Assembly: GCA_021292165.1 (NCBI GenBank)
Contig: CM037878.1
Coordinates: 16,860,471-16,924,470, forward strand
Direction: 5' to 3'
Length of the DNA: 64,000 nt
DNA from: Shinisaurus crocodilurus
Lineage: Eukaryota > Chordata > Lepidosauria > Squamata > Shinisauridae
Below are positions 12,600-25,067 of the stretch, piece by piece. The notes below the pieces were generated by a model. It was not told where the DNA came from and ran no database searches. It saw only the letters and a program-made list of their open reading frames with translations. The first letter of the stretch is position 1. Each line of letters begins with the position of its first letter. The position numbers and the translations under genes are program-made.

Positions 12600-12725
12600 G
12601 TGGGTTCTCTTCATGGGTTGTTCATGGTTAACAAGCCACAGCTTGTTAGCACAGCTGGGTTCAGACCCATGTTTCAACAACCACCCACATTTCAACAACA
12701 ACCCGCAACAACCCATATCTCAGGA
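12600..12725. mobile_element. Fold-back MITE fragment (ctgggttcaga family)
   Basis: Contains catgggttgttcatggttaacaagcc, ctgggttcagac and two caacaacaacccnc-like blocks. These are the same modules as in the copies at 31921, 39501 and 40000. Confidence 0.6.
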
Positions 12726-12814
12726 CCCAGTGCCTGAGAAACAAATAAATCTATCTGTTTAATAATAAATTTATTTTGAAATCACATGGGAAAGAGGGCA
12801 ATCATGTCTTGCTT

Positions 12815-12895
12815 AACTGATTTATATGTAAGCTGCTTGGGGAGCCTTTTTGGCTGAGGAGCAGCATAAAAATGTCAAACAAACAAATAAATCTG
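12815..12895 (+). mobile_element. LINE/SINE 3'-tail fragment
   Basis: Reads gtaagctgcttggggagcctttttggctgaggagcagcataaaaatg followed by an A-rich tail. The reverse-strand segment at 16175-16290 carries the same block, so this is an interspersed element's 3' end. Confidence 0.5.
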
Positions 12896-13032
12896 CACTG
12901 AAGATCAGTTACAAGGAGGGGCTTGAGATCTCTCTCTCTCTCTTTTTTAAATAATAATCAGCCAGCACCATCAGACTTTGACCCTGCTCTGTCCAGAATC
13001 CCTGCTGAGCTCCAAGGCTCTACCCACTGCAT

Positions 13033-13391
13033 ATGGGGGCTAAACTACATGCTACATTAAACATTTAGCAGCTGAGCCTCGCCGTTTTTTTAACCTTGAA
13101 GTAAGCACGCAGGCCCCTGATTTGGACTGTGACCACAGCATGTTTTAACCCTTCCTATCCAGACACTCCCACCCCTAAATTTGCCCCACCCCCACAGGGG
13201 GTAAAAAGACACCAGGGTTTTTTCTTTTTTCTTTAGCCCCACAGGCATCAAGGAGTAAATTTAAGGGGGGGCGGGGAAGTGGCTGGACCCGATCCAGATT
13301 GGGGCCCTGCACGCTTACTTCACGGCTTAAACATGATGAGGGTCAGCTGCATGCTACATATCTAACATAGTGTCTAGTTTAGCCCTCAGGC
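13033..13391. mobile_element. Fold-back element (GGGCTAAACTA ends)
   Basis: About 360 bp with left end ggggctaaactacatgctaca and right end tgtctagtttagccctc. Internal blocks also pair across the centre: aagtaagcacgcaggcccc near 13099 with ggggccctgcacgcttactt near 13303, and cccctaaatttgccccacc with its counterpart near 13258. It looks like one long imperfect hairpin. No coding capacity and no clear target duplication. Confidence 0.65.
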
Positions 13392-14225
13392 TCTGAACAT
13401 CCAGAGATTGGACAATGAAAGAAAAACAAAGAAAACCTGAACTGTCTTGGTTTATAGCACACACAGGCATTATAATGTCATCCCTAAATTGCTGTATCAA
13501 GACTACAAGAGGTGCTGTATCTATTTCTAGGAAGCCACAAACAGTGGCTGATATAATTTACTGACTAGAGGAATGTGCTAATCTACCAGGGTAGCTTTGA
13601 TTGTTTCTTTTGGCCCAGTCACAACAAACACTGAGAGGGATTTGGAAGGAGTTCCTGCTTCTCCTGGCAACTGATTGCGTTTCCCGTTGGAAGTAGGTAT
13701 CACACATGGGAACCACTACTGTATGCAGAACAGTGTGACAGGTCCAAGCAGACTAGAGTTGAAACAGTTTTTGGAAGGAGGGTGGAAGATTCTCAAGCAA
13801 ATTCTAGCTCAAATTTGCTTGCAAAAATTCTAACTTACATTTTCCTAACTTGAATTCTTTTTCGTTTTTAGCATTACCTATTCTTTACTGCAATGCCCAA
13901 GAGCCACTGGCTGCTTAGTCAGCTCAAGTGTGGCTCTCTGCCTCTCTCTCTCATTCACTCACTCTGAGCAAGGGCTCTCTAGCTTTGCCTTCTTGTTTGA
14001 TTTAGCGGTGGGCCAGCTGCAGTGATCTGGGCTTCCAGAGGAGGCTTTGGGGGTGGGAAATCAGGAGACCTGCCACTTGTCAGCTGTAAGGTGGCTTGGG
14101 CGGGGGACGGGACGACAGTGGGGGGGTAGAGGAGAATGCAGGAGCAATCAGAAAATTAATTGTGGTGAGGGAGGAGCCTATGAGGCAAAGAGCAATATGA
14201 TTGGCTAGCTGCAGAGGTGTTGCAG
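13392..14225. other. No recognised feature
   Basis: Moderately GC-richer unique sequence with CT-rich patches near 13940-13970. Confidence 0.4.
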
Positions 14226-14228
14226 TTG

Positions 14229-14301
<73 letters not shown>
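14229..14301. repeat. Compound (GT)n(GA)n microsatellite
   Basis: About 15 GT units run directly into about 20 GA units. The reverse-strand open frame across it is only the microsatellite translated. Confidence 0.95.
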
Positions 14302-14303
<2 letters not shown>

Positions 14304-15849
14304 GTACCTACACTGGGAGATCTTGCAGCACTAAGAGCAGAGCACTCTCTCAGTGACAAGAATGTCCACCCCAATCAAAGGACCAAGTGAGCCTATTGGA
14401 ATTTGCCTGCCTGGTGACTTGGTTACTAACTGATGAAGCCTTGGTAGTATGGGGTGGTGTGTCACATGGCTTGAAAAAGTCTCTGGCCGAGTCCAACGCA
14501 CAGCATTGCTGCTTGCTTGTTGTGGTGTGGAAAGGGGAGAGGCCTCCACAGCCTGGGAAAGGCCCCCAAGTGCCCTCAGTATCTGGAGCCAAAGTGATTA
14601 TCAAAGCAGCTGTAGATAAAATGTCACTCAAGTGCCTTAAGGGGCAATTCCTATATACTAATAGTGAACTCGGATTCCAAGTGCCAATCTGTATGTAGCC
14701 AAAATGGCTCAATCAACACACAAGAGGAAGGTATCATCATTAGGACTGGGTGATCCCTGAGGTTTGAGAAGTACAAAATACTTTAAGGGAGAAAAAGACA
14801 CTTGGGAGGGGAACCCCAAAACAGCTCAATAAGGATTGAGCATGTCCATTGGCCACAGACCACTATGGAAAAAGGCATAGCTGACTGGAACAGGAGTATC
14901 CCATACTGCAACATTTAGTTGCAGATCCTACTTATATTGTGCATTAGAAAACGTCGTGTATGCTCCCCACACAATGTTAGCAAGTGGTAGGACTATGGTT
15001 TCTTGGGATGGAGATTGATTCATGGAGATTAATCTTTGTGGCAATCTGCATAAGCTAATATTTTATTGATAATGACCCAAGTGGGCTCATGTAAACATGC
15101 AGTTTGATGGCATCTGGACTGAATTTGATCCAGCAGAACCCAGTTTTTCAATGCATGCCTATATTTAGGTTTACTGCCACTAACCAAATACTGAAAGCTT
15201 TTGCAGCAGGATACTAAAATATGGGTATGCCTTGGGGAAAGATCACAATCTGGGCATGCAGTGAAGCAATCAAACCCAAACTACATACTGCATGCACATG
15301 CATGTAACGGTAGCCCAACAGCTTATTTTGTACCAGACAAGCCACTTTCAGGGTGTGTTTATGTGTCTGTGATTGGACTTAGAGTGATTGACGGTGGGGT
15401 GGGGTGGGGAAGAAGGGTGTACTTAACCCTTTCCTGAGCTGCAGTTTTTCCATTCTAAATCACTCCTCACTCCACAAACAGCTTTGACCCACTGTTGGGT
15501 TTTAAAGGTGTGTTTCCCTATCTTGTTTCTACTTCAGATGGTCTCTACATCAGAAAGTGTCTTTCTCACACCACTGCAAATCTTCCAAAAGTGTGCTAAG
15601 CAATGGCATGTCCCAATGTGCTTATGCCCATTTGTCATTCAAGCAATCTAATCTGGAATGTGAAGTGAAGTGTCTGGCCATGCACAGAATGGTTGTCTGG
15701 AGAATATGGATCTTTCCTAAATCCTGGGGAGGTGGATTAAGGGGTGTTTTCCAGGTATACAATGCTATGGCAACATTTAAAATTGAATTGGCACGTCACA
15801 TTCTAACTGGTGTGATGTCAACATACCTAACATTGCACAGTTATTAGCT
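14302..15849. other. No recognised feature
   Basis: Overlapping open frames on both strands at 14331-14712 (up to 120 codons) share no family features and read equally well in both directions, so I do not call a gene. Confidence 0.4.
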
Positions 15850-16060
15850 GTGAATAGTATATAGGATAGAATGTTGAATTTGGACCAAGGAGACTGGAGT
15901 TTGAGCCTGAGCTCCATCATTTGGTGGTCTTAGGCAAGATGCTATGGGTCAGCCTCAGTTCTCTACCTGTGAAATGATAATCATAGTGACCTCCCTGCCA
16001 AAACTGAACTGTGTCACCTATCTTGAGTTTGGGGCCAGCCCAAGTTATATTTCCATCTAA
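15850..16060 (+). mobile_element. Old MIR-like / tRNA-derived SINE
   Basis: The run ggtggtcttaggcaagatgc, cctcagttctctacctgtga and atgataatcatagtgacctc follows the order of the conserved core of MIR-type SINEs. The tRNA head is too diverged to recognise. Confidence 0.5.
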
Positions 16061-16174
16061 AAGAACAGCACTGCTCAGTCTGAGAGGCATAGAGCAAAAG
16101 TCTTCGTTGCAAATTCTAGCTCAATTTTTTTGTAAAAATGAAAAGTGGTATAAATCCTTATATTAAATAATAAA

Positions 16175-16290
16175 TGAAATATTTATTTATTTCAAGTATT
16201 TTTATTCCGCTCCTCAGCCAAAAAGGCTTCTGGAGTGACTTACCGGTACATGCAAGCAGTAAAACAAGACAGTCCTTGCCCGCAACCTTA
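16175..16290 (-). mobile_element. LINE/SINE 3'-tail fragment
   Basis: The plus strand starts with an (ATTT)n-like run and then ttattccgctcctcagccaaaaaggcttctggagtgactta. This is the reverse complement of the tail element at 12815-12895. Confidence 0.5.
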
Positions 16291-16544
16291 CAATCTAAAA
16301 AGACATGACATACAAGGAAAAAGGGATGGGAAGGGAAGGGGGGGGGGAATTAAGCAGTCTTTCAACAGAGCACATGGAACAGCCCTGCTTCCCCTCTCAT
16401 CTCCCTCTGTACAGCCTGTTGGAACTGCTGCTGGTAGTGACAACTGAGGGAGGAGGAGCCTTCACAAGTCTTGTAAATAACCCCACAGAAATTACCAGCC
16501 CACACAAAATTCTACTACCCCACCTGATTAATGTGGTGCCCTGC

Positions 16545-16608
16545 TGACTGGGGATGATGGGAGTTATAGTCCAACATATCTGGAGGGCACCATGTTGGGG
16601 AAGGCTAT
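16545..16608. mobile_element. hAT MITE half-element
   Basis: Contains gatgggagttatagtccaacatatctggagggcaccatgttgggga. This resembles the right half of the complete hAT MITE at 56599-56734. The left half and target duplication are not visible. Confidence 0.45.
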
Positions 16609-17470
16609 GTTAGTCATTTGTGGAGTATGGTAAAAGGGAGGTGGGAAATCCTATTTACAAAAGATTTCTGGCCTGGTCATCTGGAGGCCATTTATTCACC
16701 AGAGATAGCCAAGCAGGCAATTACATACAAACTAACCTGAAATAGTCAGAATTAAGTTCCACTGAGAGCAATGGGGCTTTATTTTGTTCATTTAAGAGAC
16801 TTTCATGCCACTTTTCAAGAGTAAAAATCTTTCCCAAACACCTAGCTATCAAAGTTCTAAACCAAAATTATGCAATAAAACAACACAATATCAATATCCA
16901 ATTAATATAACTTTCTAAACAATCTGAAAACCAAAAGAAGAGCAGAAACTTGTCAAGATGACCAGAGACCACCACCCCCCTCCTCACCTTGCCCCTGCAG
17001 CAATTAGGTTTGGAAAAAGACTTCCAATGGCTTCAATGGAAGGCTTTTGAAGGGCTAATTGCAACATGCAGGGTGATATTTTTTTTTTGAGGGAGGGTCA
17101 TAGCCCTTCCCTCCCCAGAAACGACCCCTCCCCTTGAAAATGCTCTTGCATGGCAATTAGTTTTTTTTAAAGGCTCAATTAGCACCAATTAAAGCTTTTC
17201 AAAAGACTAATTGCTGTACAGAGAGGAGGGCAAAGGGGAGACAGTGGGCTGGATGGGGAGGTCCCATGGGTTGCACCCAACCCATGTATTGGAGGTTCCT
17301 CAGTCCTGCCAGAAACCCTTCGTTCAATTTTTCTTAATTAAGGGAAAAGATTTGGACCAAGTACAATTAGGATGCAATGTCTCCTAATCAGAATGATGAG
17401 ATTTAACCCATAAGCCTAGTATGTTCCAGGTAAAATATTGGTCATAGTAGACACGTTGTCATGAAGCTCC
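16609..17470. other. No recognised feature
   Basis: Unique sequence with short poly-T and poly-C runs. A degraded palindromic-MITE core (attaagttccactgagagcaatggggct) may sit at 16750-16780. Confidence 0.35.
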
Positions 17471-17479
17471 ACAACACAA

Positions 17480-18662
17480 GTGGACACTTACAAGTTAGAA
17501 GAGAATATTAAAGTTTACATTCATTCTGTGCATACTTCCCTACCAGCCTCCAACAATAAGCTTCATCAGATCAACATGGCTACTCATGGAGATCCAGAAT
17601 GTCAAGAAGCTTTACATTATATCAGATCTGGTTGGCCTATGTACCTTAGCAATGCTCTAGCGATAACTAGGAAGTATTTTGCCGACTTTGGACAACTGAG
17701 TGAACTAGAAGGCCTAGTAGATATTGTTGTACCGCAGTCTATGATAAAAGAAATCCTACACTTTCCACTATGGATATCAAGGTCTAACCAAATACTACAA
17801 GCAAGCCAAGCAAGCCACTTAGGAACAGAAGAAGCTGCCTTATACTGAGTCAGACCACTTGGTCCATCTAGCCCAGTATTGTCAACACTGACTGGCAACG
17901 GCTCTCCAGGGTTTCAAGTAAGAGCTTTTCCAGCCCTACCTGGAGATGCTGGGGATTCAACCTGGAACCTTCAGCATGCCACACATGTGCTCTACCACTG
18001 AGATACATCCCTTCCACTTGAACATCTTACAACTCTAACATTACCACAAACCCTAACTATCCTGAAGCAAATGGGGAGGCAGAGAGCAGGATAGAATACA
18101 AAATAAAAATAAAAACCTTGAGACAGAGTGACCTATCTATTGATCTTTTAAGCTACAGGTCAACATCTGTATATTCATAGCTACTGAGTATAGCCCAGCA
18201 GAATTGCTAATGGGAACATAAATCAGAAAAGCCATTCCAACACTAAAGAAAAATCTCATTCCCAAGTGGCCTGGGAAACATTGCCACTTCAGATTACCAA
18301 GCAGAAGGAAGCTATCTATAAAAGCACAACTCAATGTGAGAACTACCACATTTAGAGCTAGAAGACAGATCAAACTTGATAAAGACATAGCAAACTCCAG
18401 CTACTATACAAGGAAAGAAATGTAACACAGAGACCATATTCTGTTGAGACCAAATGTGGAATACTTAACAGAAACTGACATTTTTTTCCCTATTCCAGAG
18501 AAGGTACAATTGTCAAATGCACAGGTCATACCTGAAAATCTAAGCTCATCTACTGAGATTCTGCCAGAGTCATCTTGTAAAACTGATAGCAATGTTACTA
18601 CTCAGGTTGTCACTTGCTCTAGTCGAATTATTCAGAAGGCTTCAGGATTTAGAGATAAGTGA
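17480..18662 (+). pseudogene. Ty3/gypsy retrotransposon: integrase and C-terminal end (broken)
   Basis: Three parts of one pol gene lie in order. At 17480-17760 is the pre-integrase linker (HYIRSGWP, ELEGLVDIVVPQSMIKEILH). A frameshift then leads to HYGYQGLTKYYKQA, the start of the integrase zinc-binding region. A reverse-strand SINE interrupts at about 17830-18012. After it come NYPEANGEAES (end of the integrase core, 18048-18080) and YSPAELLMGT (about 18186-18216). The terminal segment ends CSSRIIQKASGFRDK, like the TRSGR.VK.PSR.. C-terminus of vertebrate gypsy elements. Gag, protease and reverse transcriptase are absent. Family membership is well supported; the exact lineage is not. Confidence 0.8.
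17830..18012 (-). mobile_element. tRNA-derived SINE (family 2) inside Ty3/gypsy
   Basis: Read on the reverse strand, the head is gggatgtatctcagtggtagagcac (A box) with ggttgaatccccagc (B box) about 35 bp later. The tail contains ctgggctagatggacc and ggtctgactcagtataaggcagcttctt. An imperfect direct repeat, ccacttaggaaca before and ccacttgaaca after, is a plausible target duplication. It splits the integrase reading frame. Confidence 0.85.
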
Positions 18663-18736
18663 CTGAAATATCTAAATTGCTAGGTGTTTCAACAGTACCA
18701 ATTGTTTTATCTGTTTCTTTAAACAATAGGGGGAGT

Positions 18737-18995
18737 TGTGTGGATAGTGTCATTTTATAGTTTTATTGCTAGGTGGCACTGGACTTAGTGGCATTTTGGT
18801 GGTGTCATGAGTTTCCTGCTACTATTCTATTCTTGTTTAACGGAGACAATCAAGTTCTTGTTTAGCTTCCTGACTGGTGTGTCCTCTAAGCCTTCCATGC
18901 AAAGTGACAGAGATTGTGACACTTCTGTACAGCACCTGTAGCTAAATAAATGATAAATTACAGCCATCCCTGTATTGAATAATAACAATCTGTGT
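18737..18995 (+). repeat. Probable 3' LTR of the Ty3/gypsy remnant
   Basis: About 75 bp after the coding end, a purine tract (aatagggggag, 18726-18735) precedes a sequence starting tgtgtggatagtg. An aataaatgataaat polyadenylation-like motif lies at 18942-18956, and the stretch could end at taataaca near 18990. No 5' LTR is present to compare with, so the right edge is a guess. Confidence 0.4.
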
Positions 18996-20530
18996 CCCAA
19001 GAAAAATGTGACCAATTTTTACCAGTGTTGAAAAAGTGTGCATTAGATACCACTTGGCTATAAGGGACGGCACCAGTTGGCTTTTTCTTCCCATTCACCA
19101 GCTGCCTGGTTGAGCTTTCTGATGTATCACTCAACTTCTGATCCGCAATTCCATTAGGACCTATCACTTTTGCTCCAGTAGGTAAGCAGAATATATAGCC
19201 CAGAGTCAGATCTGAGAGCTGCTGCCTAAGTGCTGACCTATTACAAACAATGGGCCTTCTCTAAAGGAAGGTCTCATCAGGATTAGTGGCTTTTGATGAG
19301 GTAATCAAATATGCATTTTTGTGGCCAGAATGCTGCCATACTGGCAAAATGATCTTGCTGGGAGGCAGGCCATAGCTTCACTACTAGGAAATGGACAATG
19401 ACAGATAGCCTGCATTTACATTTGCACATATCTTTAATTGCTGCCAGAGAAAGAGACATGCCAAATACTGACACAACAGATCGTTCAAAATAAGTTATGT
19501 ATTCGCGCTAAGCATTATTTGGCCAAGCTGTGAAGGAAAACAAACACTGCTCTTTCCCGCTCTTTTCATAATTACCCAATTGTTTCAGCATGCTTTTAAA
19601 AAAGTGTTTTGACAACTGATGTCCTTTTACCTTGTCACAAAGTCATTTAAGTACACATTCCTAATTCACTTTCTTGTTTTCTTTCAATGAAGGATGTTGG
19701 AAAGATTCGTTTATTTTATACCTTTCTCAAAAACCTTGAGAAACATACTGAAAAATTTAAGCACCTTAACCTTAACATTATATTTCAAGACAGAACTTGC
19801 TTATTTTTAATATATAACTCTTTGCCAATGTGTTTTTAACTATTAAACTGTATTCAGAAGAGAAGGTAAACAGAGAAAATATTGTATATTAAAATGTTGA
19901 GGACAACTGCCAATTCTATTTTAAAAGTAGGCTCCTGAAGATAGCGTTTAAAACTGTAAACAAGATTTTATTTTTTTATTTTTTTGGGTAAAGCACACCA
20001 TCAAATACTCAAACCTTAGATGCAGCAATGGGGAGCACCGCTGACTTTTTATAATTGGATTATATAAGATAGTCACATTTGCATGTTGGAGACTGCAAAT
20101 GGAACTGAATTGTTGCATATTTATTACTGATTTACTGTCAACGGGGACCCCCTCCCATTTTGTGCAATTAACCCCACTGTTGCCAGATGGACCATTTAAC
20201 AGGGACTATGTAGCTCAGCAAAACTAAAAGACAGGAATCTAACATCACAGGCAGAAAAATGCCCACAGACATACCTGCGCTGGGACAGCCATCTGCACCT
20301 ACACATTTTGGTATTGTTACTAGTCTTTCTATGGACCCCTTCAAACTTTGACTAGCAAATACAAAAACTAAGCTCACTGACTCTTAATAATTTTATTCAT
20401 TAGTCCCATCAGATCTGTGACTTTCATCTTAAAGACCCAGCACTGAGAATTGTGCAAACCCTTACTGGCCACCTTAAAAAAGAACTGCATAGCAGCCTTA
20501 CATGCAGAAATTAATCAACCAAAGCTTTCT
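18996..20530. other. No recognised feature
   Basis: AT-rich unique sequence with short T-rich runs. No domain or repeat family recognised. Confidence 0.4.
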
Positions 20531-20537
20531 CTGTGTT

Positions 20538-21110
20538 TATTTTAATTTTAGTAATATATATCCTGCTTTTCCTTATTAAAGATAAATCCAAAGATGCTTA
20601 CAGAAAAAATTGAAATAAAATACAATCAAAACAAAAACACTGAATGAATACAAAATAGCAGAAAACTGAAACAATAATTTAAAAAATCCCTTCCAAACAG
20701 GAAAATGTGCAGTAGCATCACACAATAATGAACAGTAGCATTATAATTAAAAGAATAGGCCAAATCTAAAAAGTAACACAACCAAATTAGACAATGGCTT
20801 TCTTAAAAAGAAGACAGTGTCAGAGTTTGATGAACCTCTCTGGGAAGATCATTCCACAAAGGTGGCACAACTACCAAAAAGGCCCTGCTACAGGTAGATG
20901 CCCACTAAATCTCATTCAGCAGCAACACCCAGAGCAAGGGCTCCAATGTTGAATGGACCACAGGAAGTGGTCCTTAAAATACCCAGGGAGAGCATCTCCT
21001 TAACACAGAGAAGAATTGCTGCGGAAACCATCACCGGCCCAATTTCAGACTGCTATTCAATCCACTCTGCTAAAGTCTCAAGGTTAAACAAAAGGGCATA
21101 AAAAGATAAC
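20538..21110 (-). mobile_element. L2-type LINE 3'-UTR, reverse orientation
   Basis: Begins with the antisense tail region (atatatcctgcttttccttattaaag) and continues through A-rich sequence to ctctctgggaagatcattccacaaaggtggcac and aagggctccaatgttgaatgg. The same layout appears in the antisense L2 tails at 27262, 37080 and 55560. Confidence 0.55.
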
Positions 21111-22340
21111 AAACACAAATATCACAGCTTTAAAGTTTATACAAGAGATAGTAGACTTCTGTATTCTCAAGGGATTTTCTGTTCTTTAGACAGCAGTCCA
21201 AGGGCTGAAAGTGCATTTTGCTATACAAAATGATCCCCTCAAAAATATGCTTCATAACAAAGCTGGTGCTGTCTAGCAGTCAGGATTTTGCAGTTATGCA
21301 GCACATGCACTCAGGAAGAGTCACGGCAAAATCCAAAGAGCAACGTAGTATTAAAGCATGGCCTATCTCTTTCTTAGAACTTCAAAACATTTCCCCCTAG
21401 GTTTTCCTCTTCCCAGGCAGCATTGCTCAAGGAGTTTACATATGGGTGAAACTTGCTGGACTCAGCAGAGTAGGGGGTGGTCATATAGGATTGGGCTGCA
21501 AATAGTATATGTGGAAGAGTATCTAGCTACTTCTCCCTGCTGTTGGTAACAAGACTTCACTGCCAAAAGAGCAGCACATTCTAGAGAAGAATAAAATTCT
21601 CATATAACATATTTTTTTAAAAAAATGATTTTTAAAAGAAAGTATATTAGGCAAGGCTGGCACCAACATTATTGTGGGGGGGGGGTAGCCTAAGGGTATT
21701 GGGGGGTCATCTTAACAATGAAAAATGGCAAAAACCTAAATACATGTATTTCTTTTTTTATTTACATGCAATTGAAGTTATTTAATGTAACAGTTTTACA
21801 GAATAAAATTTTGCGCCAAGTACCAAATTGAACAAGTTTACTATTTGCTGACCACTCAGGCAGACTTCTGCCTGCGCATTTCTTCATATATCTCTACAAT
21901 GAAAAGACTAGACCTCTTCACAACAACAACAACAACAACAATAATCCCACCACCACCAGAGCAAATTAGATCTTGGGCGGTTTAAAAAATATAAGAAATA
22001 AATAACTAAACAATAAAGCTGGAGATTAAGGAAAGGGGCCTAAAATGCCCAAACCCAAGCACTTGTAGGTTCCCTATGGCAACTGTCTTGTCGCAGGCTA
22101 TGGTTAGCATTACCCAGAATTGGGGATTACGGTAGATATTTCTGGCTCAGGGCCAATGCAGTTGATTACATATAAAGGAGAGCCAGGCGGCTAGAGAAAC
22201 ACAGAGTAATAGCCAAACTACACATTACAGGGAGATATGTAGATGCCTCTGACCTGCATCTTCCATTGTGCCTACAGTGTACCTCTCTCAGGCTGTGGCC
22301 TCTCTCTCCTCAGGCGGCAGGCCTGAGGAGTTGCCCTCAA
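21111..22340. other. Mostly unrecognised sequence
   Basis: Contains a (CAA)n run at 21920-21943 and poly-G runs near 21676. A stretch around 22205 (gccaaactacacattacagg) resembles the end of the fold-back element at 13033. Confidence 0.35.
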
Positions 22341-22344
22341 CTAC

Positions 22345-22480
22345 CAGGGATGGGGACTTGGACTCTAGGACTCGACTCGTGAGTCGGACTGAGCCCCCCC
22401 TCTGACTCGAGTCCCAATATTTTTAATGGGACTCGAGACTCGACTCTGGACTCGAGACCAAGGACTCTTCAACATCCCTG
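22345..22480. mobile_element. hAT-like MITE with GACTC-rich interior
   Basis: Ends are cagggatggggacttgg and ccaaggactcttcaacatccctg, i.e. CAGGGATG/CATCCCTG inverted repeats. The interior is built of gactcgag/ggactcg repeats in both orientations. The 8-bp flanks do not match, so the duplication has decayed or the class is different. Confidence 0.6.
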
Positions 22481-22869
22481 GGCTGTGCCAGAAGGAGTGA
22501 AGTGTGATTGCTGGCGAAGATTTTATTTTTAAAAATCATTTTCCTAAAATGCAACCTTTCAGACATTTTGGGTTTGGCTGCCTCTGCCTGCCTGTTTGGG
22601 GTTCCCAGCCTCCTCTGCCTCCCTGGTCTCTTCTTAACCAGTTCCACAGTTTGAATTGTCCAAGACAAAGGCCTCTACCTGCCTGCTTTGGGGTTCCCTG
22701 CCTCCTCTGCCTGTCTGGTTATTTTGGGTTTGTCTGCCTGGTCTGTTCTTGTCAAAATCAGTGGCAGAGTTTTGAAATAAAAAGGCACACTTGTGCCTAG
22801 AATTTATTTAAGCCACACATCTGAAGTAGCCTTATTTTGTGGCCAAAATTAAGGTAGTATTGGAGTGGT

Positions 22870-23345
22870 TTAGATGGGGTTTGTGGCGTAACACCACAAT
22901 TCAGTTCCCTGGTGTATGTCTGCCTTAGTATGTTTAGGGAGTATAGAATGTTGAACTGAGTGGGTGTGGTTTGTGATGTCTTGGAAAGGGTGGGGGGAGG
23001 AGTACATAAGGAGTGTGTGTGTGATGTCAGAGTTAGTTAAGAAGTAGTAGAGTGTTGGTTAGAGTGTGTTGGGAGTGTTAGAGAGTTTGGGAGTTAGGTT
23101 AGGTGGGTTATTTGTGTCTTGTCAGGAGTTTTAAGAGGAATCAGTGATTGTATGAGGAGTGAGAGTATTTGGAGTTATAGGGACTTAGGTTAATTATAAA
23201 GTGTTTGGTATAGGCAGGTTTATTTTCTGGAACAAAGATTTTGATAATTAAAATAAATTTATTTTTATTTTGTTTTCTACCCAAATCCTACGTGTCAGCT
23301 TGGAGTTATTACCTGCATTACTTCTAAATCTACACACACACCTTT
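22870..23345 (+). repeat. Possible solo LTR
   Basis: G/T-rich stretch beginning near tgtggcgtaacacc, with a gtacataaggagt TATA-like box at about 23001 and a run containing aaaataaatttattt near 23250, followed by a sequence that could end tctacacac. The order promoter then polyadenylation signal suits an LTR, but no second copy, primer site or target duplication is visible. Confidence 0.25.
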
Positions 23346-25067
23346 GTACCCACAGTATCATAGATTTAAAATAGATCCTTTATAACCAGTATTAATCTTT
23401 TCCCTCATTAGTAGGGGGAAGGTTTCATTTGACCCTCCCCTCAGGTTTTTAAGTGTTGATGCTTAGCCTGAGAAGGGTTTATGTGCCTGGTCCTAAAGTG
23501 TAAAGGGACCGTGTCGTTGCAGGGTTCTTATTGGAAAACTAGACATTTTTGCTAGACAACTGTTATACATTATAGTCATGATCCAAAGGAACCATTTACT
23601 TGTGTGCAAATGATTGCAGAGCTTTCTCCACCCCACCTCCCTTGGAAGCATGACTGAAACCCTCTCAAAGTTCTGATATCAACCTATGATGCAACATGAG
23701 ACATTTATAGAAGATACAGAAATAACCTTTTCTAATGTCTGGATCATTTCTGGATTACAGCCTGTATTTTGAAATTTTATTTTTGTGGTTGGGTGTTATG
23801 TTAAATAAATGGTAACCTAGATTTCAGGATATATGCCAGCATAAGAATTTTAAATAAATATTCTTCAGCAACTTTTCCAGTCTTTCATGTTTCACACTGC
23901 CAAAGATTCGATTTTCTGAACCTTCTCGCATCATTTTAATGGGAGTTTCCCAAGAGGAAAGAGTGTACCACATTAGCCTCATTCTTCACATTTTGTGCAA
24001 GAAATTGTTTTTTTACTTAAGAAAGTTAACAATAGTTTGGTAGTTTGTTCAATATATAGAATTCTTCATTCATAATTCCTTATATCTCTGGTAATTCATA
24101 ATGCTTTCCTTATTTCTTTAAAAGGAGGGGGGGACTAACTACTGTTGTTTAATCTGATAATTATGCAAACACTAAATCTTACACTGAAGGAGAAAATGTT
24201 AACATACATTGAAAACCCCAAATGCTTAGAACTATAATCTGTGTGATAAAATGCATTACTCTGTTTAAAAGGATTGTTTTACAGAAGCAATTAACAATCA
24301 GCATTCATATAGTTCAGACCGGTGTTTTGATGCCATCTGTTGGAATAAGTCTTCTTACTCTCTAGAATGAAGCTATAATTTTCAGTTTACGATTTCATTA
24401 CATACAGTAGAACAGCTACTAAAAAAAGAAGAAAGAAGATTTCACTATACATTAATTTTTTTATGGCTTCTTCAGTGATTCAGTTTGTGACTGTTTATTT
24501 TTAGATTTAAAGGAACAGTGTTGGAAGATTTAAGATGCAGACCGCAATAGCTATGAATCATGGTAGCTGTTTCTGTGCAGCCTCTATTCATCTTAGTGGA
24601 GTCTGAGGGGAGTAGGGAGATCCCAAACAATCCAGCTAAAATGAATGGAGCTTACACAGAAGCAGTGCAGTGCTGGCTGGATTGCATTCTTAGAATCTCA
24701 TCGAGATAAATTTATTTTTATGTTCCTTTGAACATAAAGTACAAATTGCATTTAGCCGAAAGAACAAATTGAATGAACAATCCACAAAAATTAGGATTGA
24801 TCCTTATAATAGGGAAACATGAATATGAAGCAACATGGGAGTCACTGGGACAGTCCACATGTTAGCCCTGTGGTAAGCTGCTTCCACATAGTGGCTCTCA
24901 CACACTACTCCAATATTGCCATTTAGGGTAGGTTTAAACATTACCTTCTCCCCATGGCAGCTCTCTTCCCCCTTTCATAACATCTAGCCCAGCTTCCATG
25001 TAAATCCTCCTGATCGCATGGGGAAGTTTCCTCCCAGTGCTGGATGCTCTACAATTTTATCCAACTG
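23346..25067. other. No recognised feature
   Basis: AT-rich unique sequence. The stretch 24530-24690 may be a diverged palindromic MITE (gcagaccgcaat to ctggattgcattc). Confidence 0.35.

Noticed and set aside
14331..14712. Possible small gene
   Set aside because: Open on both strands, with no domain, no splice-site pattern and adjacent to a microsatellite.
17981..18012. tRNA gene-like A box (on the reverse strand)
   Set aside because: It is the head of a SINE. The cloverleaf is not maintained, and a SINE body and tail follow.
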